Shown here one piece after another: positions 34,941 to 45,585 of a DNA stretch of 64,000 nucleotides. This DNA is from Carnobacterium sp. CP1 (GTDB taxonomy: Bacteria; Bacillota; Bacilli; Lactobacillales; Carnobacteriaceae), in the NCBI RefSeq assembly GCF_001483965.1, contig NZ_CP010796.1, positions 2,541,519 through 2,605,518 on the forward strand. Reading direction: 5' to 3'. Under the pieces are notes generated by a model. That model was not told the origin of the DNA, ran no database searches, and saw nothing but the letters and a program-made list of their open reading frames with translations. Position 1 is the stretch's first letter, and every line of letters starts with the position of its first letter. Made by a program: the position numbers and the translations under genes.

Positions 34941-36605
34941 TTGAAGAATGTAAAAATAAAGAGTTTCGTAGGAATCACGTTAATGTCTACTCTAGTACTT
35001 GCTGCATGTGGTTCAAATGATGCGGGTTCAAAAACTGGAAAAGATTCTAATACGACACAAGAATTGAATTTGATTGAAACGGCTGAAATCCCAACAATGG
35101 ATTCTGTTTTAAATACAGATACAGTGGGCTCTACAGTCATGAACAATGTGCTAGAAGGATTGTATCGTTTGAATCTAAAGAACGAGCCAGAGCTCGCAAT
35201 GGCGTCTGAAGACCCAACAATCAGCGAAGATGGTTTAACGTATACATTCAAAATCAAAGAAGACGCAAATTGGTCAAATGGAGAGCCTGTTACTGCTAAC
35301 GATTTTGTTTTTGCATGGCGTCGTCTCGTAGATCCAGAATCTGCTTCACAATACTCTTATATGATGTCTGGAGTAATCGAAAATGCGGAAGAAATTAGTG
35401 CAGGGGATATGGCTCCTGAAGAGTTAGGCGTTCAAGCCATTGATGAAAAAACGTTAGAAGTTCAGTTGGCTGCAGAAGTACCGTACTTTAAAGATTTGTT
35501 GTCATTATCAATGTTCTTGCCTCAAAACGAAGCATATGTGACTGAAAAAGGAAGCCAATATGCTTCAAATAGCGACAACCTCTTGTATAACGGACCATTT
35601 GTTTTAACGGATTGGGATGGTACTGGTTTAAGCTGGTCTTACAAGAAAAATGATACTTATTGGGACGCTAGCACAGTTGAATTAGAGCAAATCAATGTAG
35701 ATGTGGTTAAAGAAACATCAACTGCAATCAATTTATACGATGCAGGCAGTGTTGATACGATCAAGTTGTCAGGTGAGTATGTTCAAACCAAAGAAGGCGA
35801 TCCTGATTTGAAATCAGAACCAACATCATCTGTCTTTTATTTTAAATACAACCAAGAACGTGATGGCAAACCAACACCATTAGCAAATGAAAATATCCGT
35901 AAAGCTATTTCAATGGCATTTGATAAAGAAGCCTATGCTAAAACGGTATTGCAAAATGGTTCATTGCCAGCAAATGGGTTAGTACCAGCTGGTCTAGCTA
36001 AGAACCCTGAAACAGATCAAGATTTCCGTGAAGAAAACGGCGATTTGTTAAGTTATGATATTAAAGCAGCACAAGAGTACATGAAAAAAGGTTTAGCTGA
36101 ACTGGGCGAAGATTCATTGAAATTAGAATTGCTTTCAGATGATTCTGAAAATGCGAAAAAATCTTCTGAATATATGCAAGGACAACTGATGCAAAACCTT
36201 CCAGGTTTGGAGATCAGTATTCGTTCAGTGCCGTTTAACGTCCGTATTGATGTAAATCAACGTCAAGACTATGACATTCAAATGGCTGGCTGGGGAGCAG
36301 ACTATGCAGATCCAATCAACTTTTTAGAATTGTTTGAAAGTACGAACTCAAATAACAAAGCAAGTATTGCTATTCCAGAGTATGACGCGTTAATTGAGAG
36401 CATCGGTTCCACACATATCAATGATCCAGAACAAAGATGGGCAGATATGATCGAAGCTGAAAAAATCTTACTTGATCAAGCAGCTATCGGACCAATTTAC
36501 CAACGCTATAACGCAATTTTAGAAAAACCTTATGTTAAAAATATTGGTACACACTTAGTAGGACCTGGATACTCTTACAAATGGGCTTCTGTTGAAAATC
36601 ACTAA
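34941..36605 (+). CDS. oppA: Oligopeptide-binding lipoprotein OppA (paralogue 2)
   Basis: 554 residues. Lipoprotein signal LVLAACGSN. The same domain order and long identical blocks as paralogue 1 (for example WSNG-PVTANDFV, GADYADPINFLELF, IYQRYNA-LEKPYVK), so it arose by tandem duplication. The start is TTG at 34941, seven bases after AGGAGG; the longer in-frame extension to 34908 lacks a ribosome-binding site. Between the two genes lies a terminator, so expression may be independent. Probably delivers peptides to the OppBCDF transporter. Confidence 0.92.
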   Translation: MKNVKIKSFVGITLMSTLVLAACGSNDAGSKTGKDSNTTQELNLIETAEIPTMDSVLNTDTVGSTVMNNVLEGLYRLNLKNEPELAMASEDPTISEDGLTYTFKIKEDANWSNGEPVTANDFVFAWRRLVDPESASQYSYMMSGVIENAEEISAGDMAPEELGVQAIDEKTLEVQLAAEVPYFKDLLSLSMFLPQNEAYVTEKGSQYASNSDNLLYNGPFVLTDWDGTGLSWSYKKNDTYWDASTVELEQINVDVVKETSTAINLYDAGSVDTIKLSGEYVQTKEGDPDLKSEPTSSVFYFKYNQERDGKPTPLANENIRKAISMAFDKEAYAKTVLQNGSLPANGLVPAGLAKNPETDQDFREENGDLLSYDIKAAQEYMKKGLAELGEDSLKLELLSDDSENAKKSSEYMQGQLMQNLPGLEISIRSVPFNVRIDVNQRQDYDIQMAGWGADYADPINFLELFESTNSNNKASIAIPEYDALIESIGSTHINDPEQRWADMIEAEKILLDQAAIGPIYQRYNAILEKPYVKNIGTHLVGPGYSYKWASVENH

Positions 36606-36641
36606 ATATAACAATTTTATGCAGACCAACTGTATTCAAGA

Positions 36642-36679
36642 AAGCAAGAAGGAAAGCTATTTTCCTTCTTGCTTATTTT
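36642..36679 (+). terminator. Terminator of oppA paralogue 2
   Basis: AAGCAAGAAGGAAA pairs with TTTCCTTCTTGCTT, four-base loop, then ATTTTG. Confidence 0.75.
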
Positions 36680-36761
36680 GTGCAAAAGGCTAAAAAGTGT
36701 CGCCCTTTTTTTGCAATAGAATGTTATAGTATAGGAGATAATAGTATATTGGAGGGTTTAC

Positions 36762-37847
36762 ATGATGGAAGAAAAAGAATTAAGAATGCTAAAAAGATTG
36801 ACTGATGCAAAAGGCGTACCTGGGAATGAAAAGCAAGTACGCGATATTTTCGTTGAATATGCTGGAAAATCAGCTGATTCTATCGTTTTTGATGGTTTAG
36901 GAAGTGTGATAGCTAAACATGTCGGTGATAAATCAGGGCCTAAGATATTGTTTGCTGGGCATTTAGATGAAGTTGGGTTTATGGTCACAACGATTACAGA
37001 AGAAGGGTTTATCAAGTTTCAACCGCTTGGCGGGTGGTGGGCACAAGTTATGCTAGCTCAACAAGTCGAGATCACAACTTCAAAAAATGCTGTTTTACAT
37101 GGAGTGATCGGCTGCAAGCCGCCGCATGTATTGACGGCTGAAGTGCGTAATAAAGCCTATGATATCAAAGATATGTTTATTGATATCGGTGCTTCTAGCA
37201 AAGAAGAAGCGAATTCTTGGGGCGTAAAACCGGGCGATATGATAACCCCATATATTGAATTTAAACGTTTGAATCACTCGAAATTTCTCTTGGCAAAAGC
37301 TTGGGATAATCGGATTGGTACTGCTGTAACCTTAAAAGTATTAGAAAATCTGCAAAAAGAAGGACACCCCAATAAAGCATTTGCTGTAGGAAATGTACAA
37401 GAAGAAGTCGGTTTACGCGGCGCAAAAACAGCTACTCATTTGGTTGATCCTGATATTGCTTTTGCACTTGATACGGGAACAGCTGGAGATACACCTGGAA
37501 TGACTCCTAAAGAAGCAGATTCAAAACTAGGACAAGGTCCTCAGATCATTATTTATGATGCATCAATGGTTGCCCATAAAGGCTTGCGAGACTTTGTTGT
37601 CAATGTAGCTGAAGAGTTAGCTATTCCTTTTCAATATACGGTAATTGCCGGTGGCGGAACGGATGCAGGCAGTCAACACGTAACAAGGAATGGAGTTCCG
37701 GCTTTGGCTATCACAGTAGCGACTCGGTATTTACACTCACATACTTCGGTTATCCACGAAGATGATTACTTAAACACAGTCAAACTGGTTACAGAAGTCG
37801 TTAAACGATTAGACAATGAAACAGTTAAAAAAATTAAATTTGGGTAA
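36762..37847 (+). CDS. ysdC: M42 family aminopeptidase, YsdC-like
   Basis: 361 residues. M42 motifs [35 protein letters not shown], and [16 protein letters not shown]-terminal [18 protein letters not shown] is close to Bacillus YsdC. In Bacillus ysdC lies just downstream of rplT, so this is the same locus with an IS and oppA genes interposed. GGAGGG precedes the ATG at 36762; a second ATG one codon later has better spacing. Releases N-terminal residues from peptides; specificity not known. Confidence 0.88.
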   Translation: MMEEKELRMLKRLTDAKGVPGNEKQVRDIFVEYAGKSADSIVFDGLGSVIAKHVGDKSGPKILFAGHLDEVGFMVTTITEEGFIKFQPLGGWWAQVMLAQQVEITTSKNAVLHGVIGCKPPHVLTAEVRNKAYDIKDMFIDIGASSKEEANSWGVKPGDMITPYIEFKRLNHSKFLLAKAWDNRIGTAVTLKVLENLQKEGHPNKAFAVGNVQEEVGLRGAKTATHLVDPDIAFALDTGTAGDTPGMTPKEADSKLGQGPQIIIYDASMVAHKGLRDFVVNVAEELAIPFQYTVIAGGGTDAGSQHVTRNGVPALAITVATRYLHSHTSVIHEDDYLNTVKLVTEVVKRLDNETVKKIKFG

Positions 37848-37944
37848 AGTATTTTGCTGATACACAGCCTGGGGGAAAGCTTATAATGTACGAGGTCCCA
37901 GTAAACCAATCGTGGCTATTTTTATAAAGGGGGTAGAAACAGGC

Positions 37945-39348
37945 ATGGAGAGAGCTAAAAAAAGAATCGTTGTTATTGGTGGTGGGATAACAGGGTTGAC
38001 TGTAGCTTACCGAGTTAAACAAAAACTCGAAAAAGAAAATTTACCCTTTGAATTGATCCTGTTAGAAGGATCGTTAAAAATAGGTGGAAAAATTTATACT
38101 ATGAAAGTAGACGATTATTATATTGATTTAGGTGCCGAATCGATTGATACTCGTTATCCTGAAGCTTTAAAGTTGATTGAAGAACTAGGACTAGAAGATC
38201 AGTTAATTTATAGCGAAGGTAATAAACCCGATATTTTCTTTTATAATAAGCTACACCAACTGAATTATCCTACATATAAAGGGATCCCTATTAAGCAAAA
38301 CGATATATGGAAAGATAAGCTGCTGACTTTGCATGGAAAGTTGGCGAGTTACAAATCGACTTTTTTCCCAGTGAAGAAATTAAAAAAAGATATTGAAACA
38401 AGCACTTACCTGAAAAGACGTTTTGGAGATGAAATGGTTGAACACATTGTTGAACCTTTCTTTTCTAAAATTTACGCTAGTGATGTAGACCGAATGGGCA
38501 TCAAAGCTTCAAAAGAACTAGCCTATGATTTGGAATTAAAATACGGAAGCTTGTCAAAAGGATTAGCACATCATCCAGAATTATTAGACGGTTCTGGTAA
38601 TTATGTAACGTTTGAAAAAGGTTTATCCGTTTTAACTGAAGCGCTTGAAGAAGAGTTGAAAGGTCATATTCAATATAGCAAAAAAGTATTAGAAATCAAA
38701 AAGAATGAAGAAGGAACCTATATACTTGATATCAATGGAAAAGAACAAGTACGCGTTGGAGCTATTTGTATCGCCACACCGGCCACTGAATACGCAAAGT
38801 TGATTGATCACCAAGAGGTTAATGAGTTATTTAGTCAAATTCAAACAGCTTCAATTGGGTACATTCTTTTTAGTTTTCCAAAAAAAGCTATCAAAAACGA
38901 ACCAAAAGGCTTCGGAATCGTCACACCTAGAAGAAACGATTCTTTTGTTACATCAATTGTTTTCTTAGATAAAAAATGGCCTTTTTTAAAAAAGGCAGAC
39001 GAAACTTTGATTGGTGTCAACTTTGGTAGAAATGGCGAAGATACCTTAGTTTCGTTGAGCAATAGGGAGATTGAAGATTTTATTCGAGAAGATCTTAAGA
39101 TTATATTAGGTATTACTGAAGAGCCTAACTATCGAATTGTAAAACGTTGGCCAAACGCTATCCCTCAGTATACGGCTTCTCAAGAAGACGAAATGCAGAA
39201 AATTTCTAAAGTGTTTCGAACAGAATTTCCCGGTATTTATATTGCAGGAAATGGGCTAGAAGGGTTTGGCATCAACCAGTGCATTAAACAAGGAAATCGT
39301 ATCGGGAAACAAATAGTGGAATACACGAAAAAACAAAATTGTATCTAA
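37945..39348 (+). CDS. hemY: Protoporphyrinogen/coproporphyrinogen oxidase HemY-like flavoprotein
   Basis: 467 residues. N-terminal FAD-binding motif VIGGGITGLTVAYRV, then LEGSLKIGGKIYTMKVDDYYIDLGAES, and a C-terminal GNGLEGFGINQCIKQG that closes the FAD site. Length and motifs fit HemY, which oxidises coproporphyrinogen III in Gram-positive haem synthesis. No other haem gene is in the window, so the substrate is open. The start at 37945 follows AAAGGGGG; a longer in-frame extension to 37912 is less likely. Confidence 0.8.
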   Translation: MERAKKRIVVIGGGITGLTVAYRVKQKLEKENLPFELILLEGSLKIGGKIYTMKVDDYYIDLGAESIDTRYPEALKLIEELGLEDQLIYSEGNKPDIFFYNKLHQLNYPTYKGIPIKQNDIWKDKLLTLHGKLASYKSTFFPVKKLKKDIETSTYLKRRFGDEMVEHIVEPFFSKIYASDVDRMGIKASKELAYDLELKYGSLSKGLAHHPELLDGSGNYVTFEKGLSVLTEALEEELKGHIQYSKKVLEIKKNEEGTYILDINGKEQVRVGAICIATPATEYAKLIDHQEVNELFSQIQTASIGYILFSFPKKAIKNEPKGFGIVTPRRNDSFVTSIVFLDKKWPFLKKADETLIGVNFGRNGEDTLVSLSNREIEDFIREDLKIILGITEEPNYRIVKRWPNAIPQYTASQEDEMQKISKVFRTEFPGIYIAGNGLEGFGINQCIKQGNRIGKQIVEYTKKQNCI

Positions 39349-39370
39349 GTGAAATGAAGTTAAATAAAAG

Positions 39371-39402
39371 AGTCCCTTTTGGAAACGAAAAAGGGCTTTT
39401 TT
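39371..39402 (+). terminator. Terminator of hemY-like gene
   Basis: AGTCCCTTTT pairs with AAAAAGGGCT around GGAAACG, followed by six T. Confidence 0.75.
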
Positions 39403-39466
39403 ATTTTCAATTTTCGATTAGTGGTGTATGGTAATAATAGAAGACTAAAACAAAGAGGAGAGTTCA

Positions 39467-40216
39467 ATGATGCAATTGACAGTATTAGGGTATTGGGGTG
39501 GCTACCCAACGAAAAACGAAGGAACGAGTTCTTATCTTTTAGAATCTCAAGGGTTTCACTTATTGATTGATGCAGGTAGTGCATCATTGATTTCACTTGA
39601 AAATCATCTTGACCCTTTAAACTTAGATGCCGTTCTTTTAACTCATTACCATCAGGACCACATTGCTGATGTAGGTGTGCTGCAATACACAAGACAGCTC
39701 AAAAGAATGGACCATGACGAACGCAGAGCGCCTATTCTGCCGATATATGGGCACCAAGAGGATCAAGAAAACTTTCAGCGGCTAACGATGGAGAGAGTCA
39801 CTGAAGGTATCGGATATCAAGAAGAAGAACCATTGACCGTCGGACCTTTTGGGATACAATTTATGAAGACTTTGCATCCTGTTCCTTGCTTCGCCTTGAG
39901 AATCACTGAAGAAAGTACAGGGAAAGTATTCGTATTTACGGCCGATTCTGGTTACTTGCCAGAATTTATTCCATTCAGTCAAGATGCAGATGTTCTTTTA
40001 GCTGATACGAATTTTTTTGAGGGGATGGAAAACCATCGTGTTCACATGACCTCGATTGAAGTTGCCCGAATTGCAAAAGAAGCAAATGTCAAAAAATTGA
40101 TTTTAACTCACTTGCCGCAAGAAGGCGATTTAGAGTTATTAAAAGCACAAGCGGTCAATGAAGCACCTGATTTACCTGTTATTTTAGCTGAAAAAGATTT
40201 GGTTATTCAGATATAA
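39467..40216 (+). CDS. yhfI: Metallo-beta-lactamase fold hydrolase, YhfI-like
   Basis: 249 residues. Metal-binding motif LTHYHQDHIADVG and later FTADSGY and LTHLPQEG, typical of MBL-fold hydrolases near the RNase Z branch. The gene is next to a lipoate ligase, as in the Bacillus yhfI-lplJ pair. Substrate not known. ATG at 39467 or 39470; GAGGAG supports both. Confidence 0.85.
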   Translation: MMQLTVLGYWGGYPTKNEGTSSYLLESQGFHLLIDAGSASLISLENHLDPLNLDAVLLTHYHQDHIADVGVLQYTRQLKRMDHDERRAPILPIYGHQEDQENFQRLTMERVTEGIGYQEEEPLTVGPFGIQFMKTLHPVPCFALRITEESTGKVFVFTADSGYLPEFIPFSQDADVLLADTNFFEGMENHRVHMTSIEVARIAKEANVKKLILTHLPQEGDLELLKAQAVNEAPDLPVILAEKDLVIQI

Positions 40217-40285
40217 AAAAACCATTTAGCTAACCAATAAGGTATAGTTAATTTTAATGATCATAATGAAAAGAGGAATAACAAC

Positions 40286-41305
40286 ATGTATTTTGTCGCA
40301 AACGAACGCAATGGACAAGAAATTTCGGATCCACGTATCAACTTAGCCATCGAAACTTTTTTATTGAAACACTTAACTTTGGATGAACCCATCTTGCTTT
40401 TTTATATAAATGAGCCGTCTATTATCATTGGACGAAATCAAAATACGATTGAAGAGATCAACACGGATTATGTTGAAAAAAATAATATCCATATTGTTCG
40501 CCGATTATCAGGAGGAGGAGCAGTTTACCATGATTTTGGAAATTTATCCTTTTGTTTTATTACAAAAGATGACGGCAATTCGTTCCGCGATTTTGGCAAA
40601 TTTACTGAACCGGTTATTCAATCGCTTCATAAAATGGGAGTAGAAGGAGCCGCTTTAGAAGGCCGCAATGATTTAGTGATCGACGGACAGAAGTTCTCTG
40701 GAAACGCGATGTATTCAACGAATGGCCGCATGACAGCTCATGGTACGCTAATGTTTGACAGTGATGTGGAAGCAGTTGTGGGAGCGTTGAAAGTTAGAAA
40801 AGATAAAATAGAATCTAAAGGAATCAAGTCGATCAGAAGCCGAGTTACCAATATTCGTCCTTATCTGTCGGATGATTATCAATACATTACAACGAAAGAA
40901 TTCCGTGATAAGTTGTTATTAAATATTTTTGAGGTTGATTCGCGAGAAGATGTTAAAGAATATAAATTAACAGAAGAAGATTGGGAGAAAATCGAAGAAA
41001 TTTCCGCCGAATATTACCGAAATTGGGACTGGAATTACGGAAAATCACCGAAATTTGAATTGATTCGTCGTCATCGTTTCCCAATTGGTTCAGTTGAGTT
41101 TCAAATGAATATCGATAAAGGCCACATTCAAAATGTCCGTATTTATGGAGACTTCTTTGGTTTAGGAGAAATTTCAGACGTTGAAAAAAAATTAACGGGG
41201 ATTAAGTACGAACCTAAAGAAATTGCAGCAGTTTTAGACACAATTGACATTAAGCATTATTTTGGCAATATCACAAAAGAAGAGCTAGTGCACTTGATTT
41301 ATTAA
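40286..41305 (+). CDS. lplA: Lipoate--protein ligase
   Basis: 339 residues of the LplA/LplJ family. The lipoyl-AMP binding segment RRLSGGGAVYHDFGNL and the later GRNDLVIDGQKFSGNA motif are present, with the accessory C-terminal domain. It attaches scavenged lipoate to E2 and GcvH proteins. AAGAGGA site precedes the ATG. Ends 20 bases before a terminator that also served trpS. Confidence 0.94.
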   Translation: MYFVANERNGQEISDPRINLAIETFLLKHLTLDEPILLFYINEPSIIIGRNQNTIEEINTDYVEKNNIHIVRRLSGGGAVYHDFGNLSFCFITKDDGNSFRDFGKFTEPVIQSLHKMGVEGAALEGRNDLVIDGQKFSGNAMYSTNGRMTAHGTLMFDSDVEAVVGALKVRKDKIESKGIKSIRSRVTNIRPYLSDDYQYITTKEFRDKLLLNIFEVDSREDVKEYKLTEEDWEKIEEISAEYYRNWDWNYGKSPKFELIRRHRFPIGSVEFQMNIDKGHIQNVRIYGDFFGLGEISDVEKKLTGIKYEPKEIAAVLDTIDIKHYFGNITKEELVHLIY

Positions 41306-41324
41306 GAGGAATCAGCTAATAACA

Positions 41325-41373
41325 AATAATCAGGAACGGACTCACTATCTTGTGAGCCCGTTCCTGATTATTT
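41325..41373. terminator. Terminator of lplA (formerly shared with trpS)
   Basis: AATAATCAGGAACGG and GTGAG arms form a near-perfect stem with CTCAC and CCGTTCCTGATTATT. The hairpin reads well from both sides. IS copy 2 begins at 41375, within the tail. Confidence 0.85.
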
Positions 41374-41442
41374 GGGTTCTACGTCAACTAACGTTGGTGA
41401 AGAATTTTAGTCCCTTATTTAATTAAAAAACTTGAACACTTT

Positions 41443-42774
41443 TCATGGTAGCCATTGAGCTGCTATGAAAAGTGTTTTTTCTTTCTGTTTAGTAGCCGCT
41501 GGTTTCATATTAAAATGCAGAAGAATGCGATTTTTATAGTTTACGAAGTTTCGGTAGCCGTAGGCTACACGGTTAAGAACTTTGATCTTATTGTTGATTC
41601 CTTCAATTTTTCCGTTTGAATACTTATAGGCAACGGTATTTTTTATGTGCTTCATATGCTTTTTCAATGTTTTGAGGCTTGTCTTCATTGGTTTTGAAAT
41701 AAGTGGATAATCTTTTTCTAAAATCTTTACTAGCTCATCATAGTCATTCTCTTCAAGAGCCATTAGAATCGTTTGATACACCTCATAAGTCTCTTTCAGA
41801 ACGGTGTTGTAGCCCAACAGTTCGTCGACGATCGCTGATTCTAAGCGTAGACCAAATAAAGCATAATAAGTATAGGTTGTATAAGACAGTTCAGATTCTT
41901 TCTTTAGGATTTTTTTCCAAAACCGTTTTAATCGACGGTATTTTTTCATGTCTTCTCCATTTGAGGTGTTAAATTGATTCATGACCGTTACCCTTGTAAG
42001 GTTCAATGAACGATTGATCAGCTGGACAATATGAAAACGATCAATGATGATCTTGGCGTTTGGAAAAAGAACGGGAATAAAATTGACGTAACCAGCATTC
42101 ATATCGACTGTAACGGTTTCTACTTTTTTTCTGGCCTTTAGGCCATACTGTGAAAGGAAATGGTCTTTTATCGTTCGGCTGTCTCGAGAAGGTAAAATAT
42201 CAATGATCGTTCCTTTTTCGGCATCTATGTATTCAAAAGCCATTGTGCTATTGGCGTACTTAAACTCGTCAAACGAAAGATGCTTAGGAAGCCAGAGATA
42301 GTGGGTTTTGTAGTTCTTGGCTTGCTCGTTAATAACGCGCTGTGTCGTTGCTTCAGAGACTCCAATTTGACGAGAGATATCTTTTACAGATTGAGCCATA
42401 GAGGATTTATCTAAAATTTGTGCTTTTACAGGGTTTGAAATAAAACACTGTTCTTTCAATAGAGGCGTTTTCGCAGTAAATGTAGCCTGACATTCTTTGC
42501 ACTTGAATCGTTGCTTTTTAAGCAGTAAATAGGTGGGATGAACGCCACTCATAGGCAAAGTAATGCGCGAAACCTGCGTCCCGTTACAATAGACGGTATA
42601 CTGCTCGTTTGGTATATGGCACTTCATACATTCCTGAGGAATGTAGGTCAAACGACCTTTAATAAATTTACATTTTTTCCCCTTGAATTGACCGTATTCT
42701 ACGCAATTCTCTTCAAAAACAATGTTTTTGTCTTGTATATCTAGTACTTTTCGCATATCATTTGATGTAGGCAA
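41443..42774 (-). CDS. ISL3-family transposase, copy 2
   Basis: 443 residues with the same zinc-binding and ISL3 DDE regions as copy 1 (SFDEFKYANSTMAFEYID; VDMNAGYVNFIPVLFPNA). It has four extra C-terminal residues (QWLP) from a changed stop. About 27 substitutions separate the two proteins by eye, so the copies did not arise by a very recent duplication. Frame intact. Start is TTG at 42774 behind AAAGGAGAG. Lies downstream of trpS on the same strand. Confidence 0.93.
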   Translation of the reverse strand: MPTSNDMRKVLDIQDKNIVFEENCVEYGQFKGKKCKFIKGRLTYIPQECMKCHIPNEQYTVYCNGTQVSRITLPMSGVHPTYLLLKKQRFKCKECQATFTAKTPLLKEQCFISNPVKAQILDKSSMAQSVKDISRQIGVSEATTQRVINEQAKNYKTHYLWLPKHLSFDEFKYANSTMAFEYIDAEKGTIIDILPSRDSRTIKDHFLSQYGLKARKKVETVTVDMNAGYVNFIPVLFPNAKIIIDRFHIVQLINRSLNLTRVTVMNQFNTSNGEDMKKYRRLKRFWKKILKKESELSYTTYTYYALFGLRLESAIVDELLGYNTVLKETYEVYQTILMALEENDYDELVKILEKDYPLISKPMKTSLKTLKKHMKHIKNTVAYKYSNGKIEGINNKIKVLNRVAYGYRNFVNYKNRILLHFNMKPAATKQKEKTLFIAAQWLP

Positions 42775-42833
42775 GTGAGTTCTCTCCTTTGAATGAGTTG
42801 TGGTGACTTTAATTCTACAGGAGAACTCACTTG
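42772..42833 (-). promoter_or_regulatory. Hairpin masking the transposase start, IS copy 2
   Basis: Same perfect 13-bp inverted repeat as in copy 1 (42772-42784 with 42821-42833), covering the TTG start and part of the ribosome-binding site. Here it would face read-through from trpS. Confidence 0.6.
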
Positions 42834-42914
42834 TTTTCTATTTTCACGAAAAAAGACGTTAGCAAGTTTTCACTCACCAACGTCAAATATTGTACAACCA
42901 TTATTTGTTTGATT

Positions 42915-44006
<1,092 letters not shown>

Positions 44007-44010
44007 TTAT

Positions 44011-44379
44011 TTAAAATAAGTAATGACCGGCTAAAGCGATAAGACAAATGATCAATAAGCCAAAACCTACTTTTAACGGGTATTTATAACCAGTTCCAAC
44101 AGCTCTTGATAAAGCCATAAGTTCAGTTTCATCATCCACCAAAGGTTCCTTCCGTTTTGCTATAGCAGCAACTCTTCTCATACTGTAATGAAAGAAGTCA
44201 AAAACGCCTGAATGAAGAGTAGCCCAAAATAATCCGATGATCAAAAAAGCGCCAGCAATCATAAAAGTAAGATTAGTTGTCTGTAAAAAACTGATTTTTT
44301 GATAGAGAATCAATTCAGAAATTAAGCATAAAATAAGAATGATGATAATAAGATTAGTAGCAGTAAGTTTAAATCTCAT
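44011..44379 (-). CDS. DUF3899-like membrane protein
   Basis: 122 residues with three hydrophobic helices (about residues 8-28, 38-60 and 100-120). A basic/acidic cytoplasmic loop between the last two contains YSMRRVAAIAKRKEPLVDDE. This fits DUF3899-type small membrane proteins found next to trpS/opp in Bacilli. No function is known. Probably the first gene of a minus-strand unit with trpS. Confidence 0.6.
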   Translation of the reverse strand: MRFKLTATNLIIIILILCLISELILYQKISFLQTTNLTFMIAGAFLIIGLFWATLHSGVFDFFHYSMRRVAAIAKRKEPLVDDETELMALSRAVGTGYKYPLKVGFGLLIICLIALAGHYLF

Positions 44380-44563
44380 TTTTTAACCTCCAGAAGATTC
44401 GTACTCTATTTAAATTTACATGAAAACAAATATAAATACAACGGAAAAATAAAATAACAATTTGATGAACAAACGGGTAGCATCAGCTGTGTTTATGCCA
44501 TTTGTTTTTAATTTTTCGGCATTATAATATGGGTGAAACAAAAATTCTTTTGCAATTATGCTT

Positions 44564-44592
44564 TTGACAAGCTATTCTATATAGTATATTCT
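44564..44592 (+). promoter_or_regulatory. Sigma-A promoter of the opp operon
   Basis: Consensus TTGACA (44564-44569), 17-base spacer, TATTCT (44587-44592), 46 bases before the oppB start. Confidence 0.7.
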
Positions 44593-44637
44593 CTTTTTGA
44601 ATAGAATTAAAATTAATCGTTGGAGGTGCTTAAATCG

Positions 44638-45585
44638 ATGAAAAGTTATGCTAAATTTCTTGGGAAACGTATCTTGTATATGTTTTTGACATTATTCTTA
44701 ATTGCATCGATCACATTCTTCCTGATGAAGCTCTTACCCGGTACTCCATACAGTAACCAGGATAAATTATCAGAGGAACAAATCTTTATCATGAATGAAA
44801 AATATGGACTAAATGAACCTGTTCCGGTTCAATACTTAGTTTATATAACCGGCTTATTGAAAGGAGATTTAGGTGTTTCTTTTCAATTCAATAACACTCC
44901 TGTAACAGAATTGCTGTCTACGCGGGTAGGGCCATCCATGCAGCTGGGGATTCAGGCGGTAGTCTTAGGAACGGTCTTAGGGATTATCTTAGGGGTTATA
45001 GCCGCTATGAATCAGAATACTTGGATCGATACAACAGCTACCTTTACAGCAATCTTAGGGCGGTCGATACCAAACTTTGTTATTGCAGTACTGTTACAGC
45101 TGATTTTTGGAGTTTACTTAAAGTGGTTCCCGATCGCTTTGTGGAATGATGGATTTCAGTCATCTGTCTTACCGACCTTAGCACTCGCCATTTCGCCTCT
45201 TGCAGATTCGGCTCGTTTTATTCGAACTGAGATGGTAGAGGTTCTTGGCAGTGATTATGTCGAATTGGCACGAGCTAAAGGTTTGAGCCGATGGATCGTA
45301 GCTTTTAAACACGGTGTTCGGAATGCCTTGATTCCTTTGGTAACCATTTTGGGGCCTATGGCTGTCGGTTTAATGACCGGTTCAATGGTTGTTGAAAATA
45401 TTTTTGCTATTCCAGGGATTGGTGAACAATTCGTTAAATCAATTATGACTAATGACTATCCTACGATCATGGGTGTAACAGTTTTATACTCTGCAATGCT
45501 TGTAGGCATTATCTTAGTAGTGGATATTCTTTACGGAGTAATAGATCCACGTATTCGTGTTGCAACTGAAGGAGGGGACAATTAA
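44638..45585 (+). CDS. oppB: Oligopeptide ABC transporter permease OppB
   Basis: 315 residues, six membrane segments of the BPD_transp_1 family with the conserved EAA-like loop DYVELARAKGLSRW. Forms the membrane channel with OppC. ATG at 44638 is set by GGAGGTG. It overlaps oppC by one base (TAATG). No oppA is in the operon. Confidence 0.95.
   Translation: MKSYAKFLGKRILYMFLTLFLIASITFFLMKLLPGTPYSNQDKLSEEQIFIMNEKYGLNEPVPVQYLVYITGLLKGDLGVSFQFNNTPVTELLSTRVGPSMQLGIQAVVLGTVLGIILGVIAAMNQNTWIDTTATFTAILGRSIPNFVIAVLLQLIFGVYLKWFPIALWNDGFQSSVLPTLALAISPLADSARFIRTEMVEVLGSDYVELARAKGLSRWIVAFKHGVRNALIPLVTILGPMAVGLMTGSMVVENIFAIPGIGEQFVKSIMTNDYPTIMGVTVLYSAMLVGIILVVDILYGVIDPRIRVATEGGDN

Larger units (their letters stand above)
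41375..42899 (-). mobile_element. ISL3-family insertion sequence, copy 2
   Basis: 1525 bp with the same 25-bp imperfect terminal repeats as copy 1. A perfect 8-bp target duplication ATTATTTG flanks it (41367-41374 and 42900-42907). It is in the same orientation as copy 1, 10 kb away. It has moved the shared lplA/trpS terminator away from the trpS stop, which now lies 15 bases past the IS end. Confidence 0.95.

Noticed and set aside
31302..42907. The two IS copies as ends of one composite transposon
   Set aside because: The outer flanks differ (CTTTAAAT left, ATTATTTG right) and each copy has its own target duplication, so they inserted separately.
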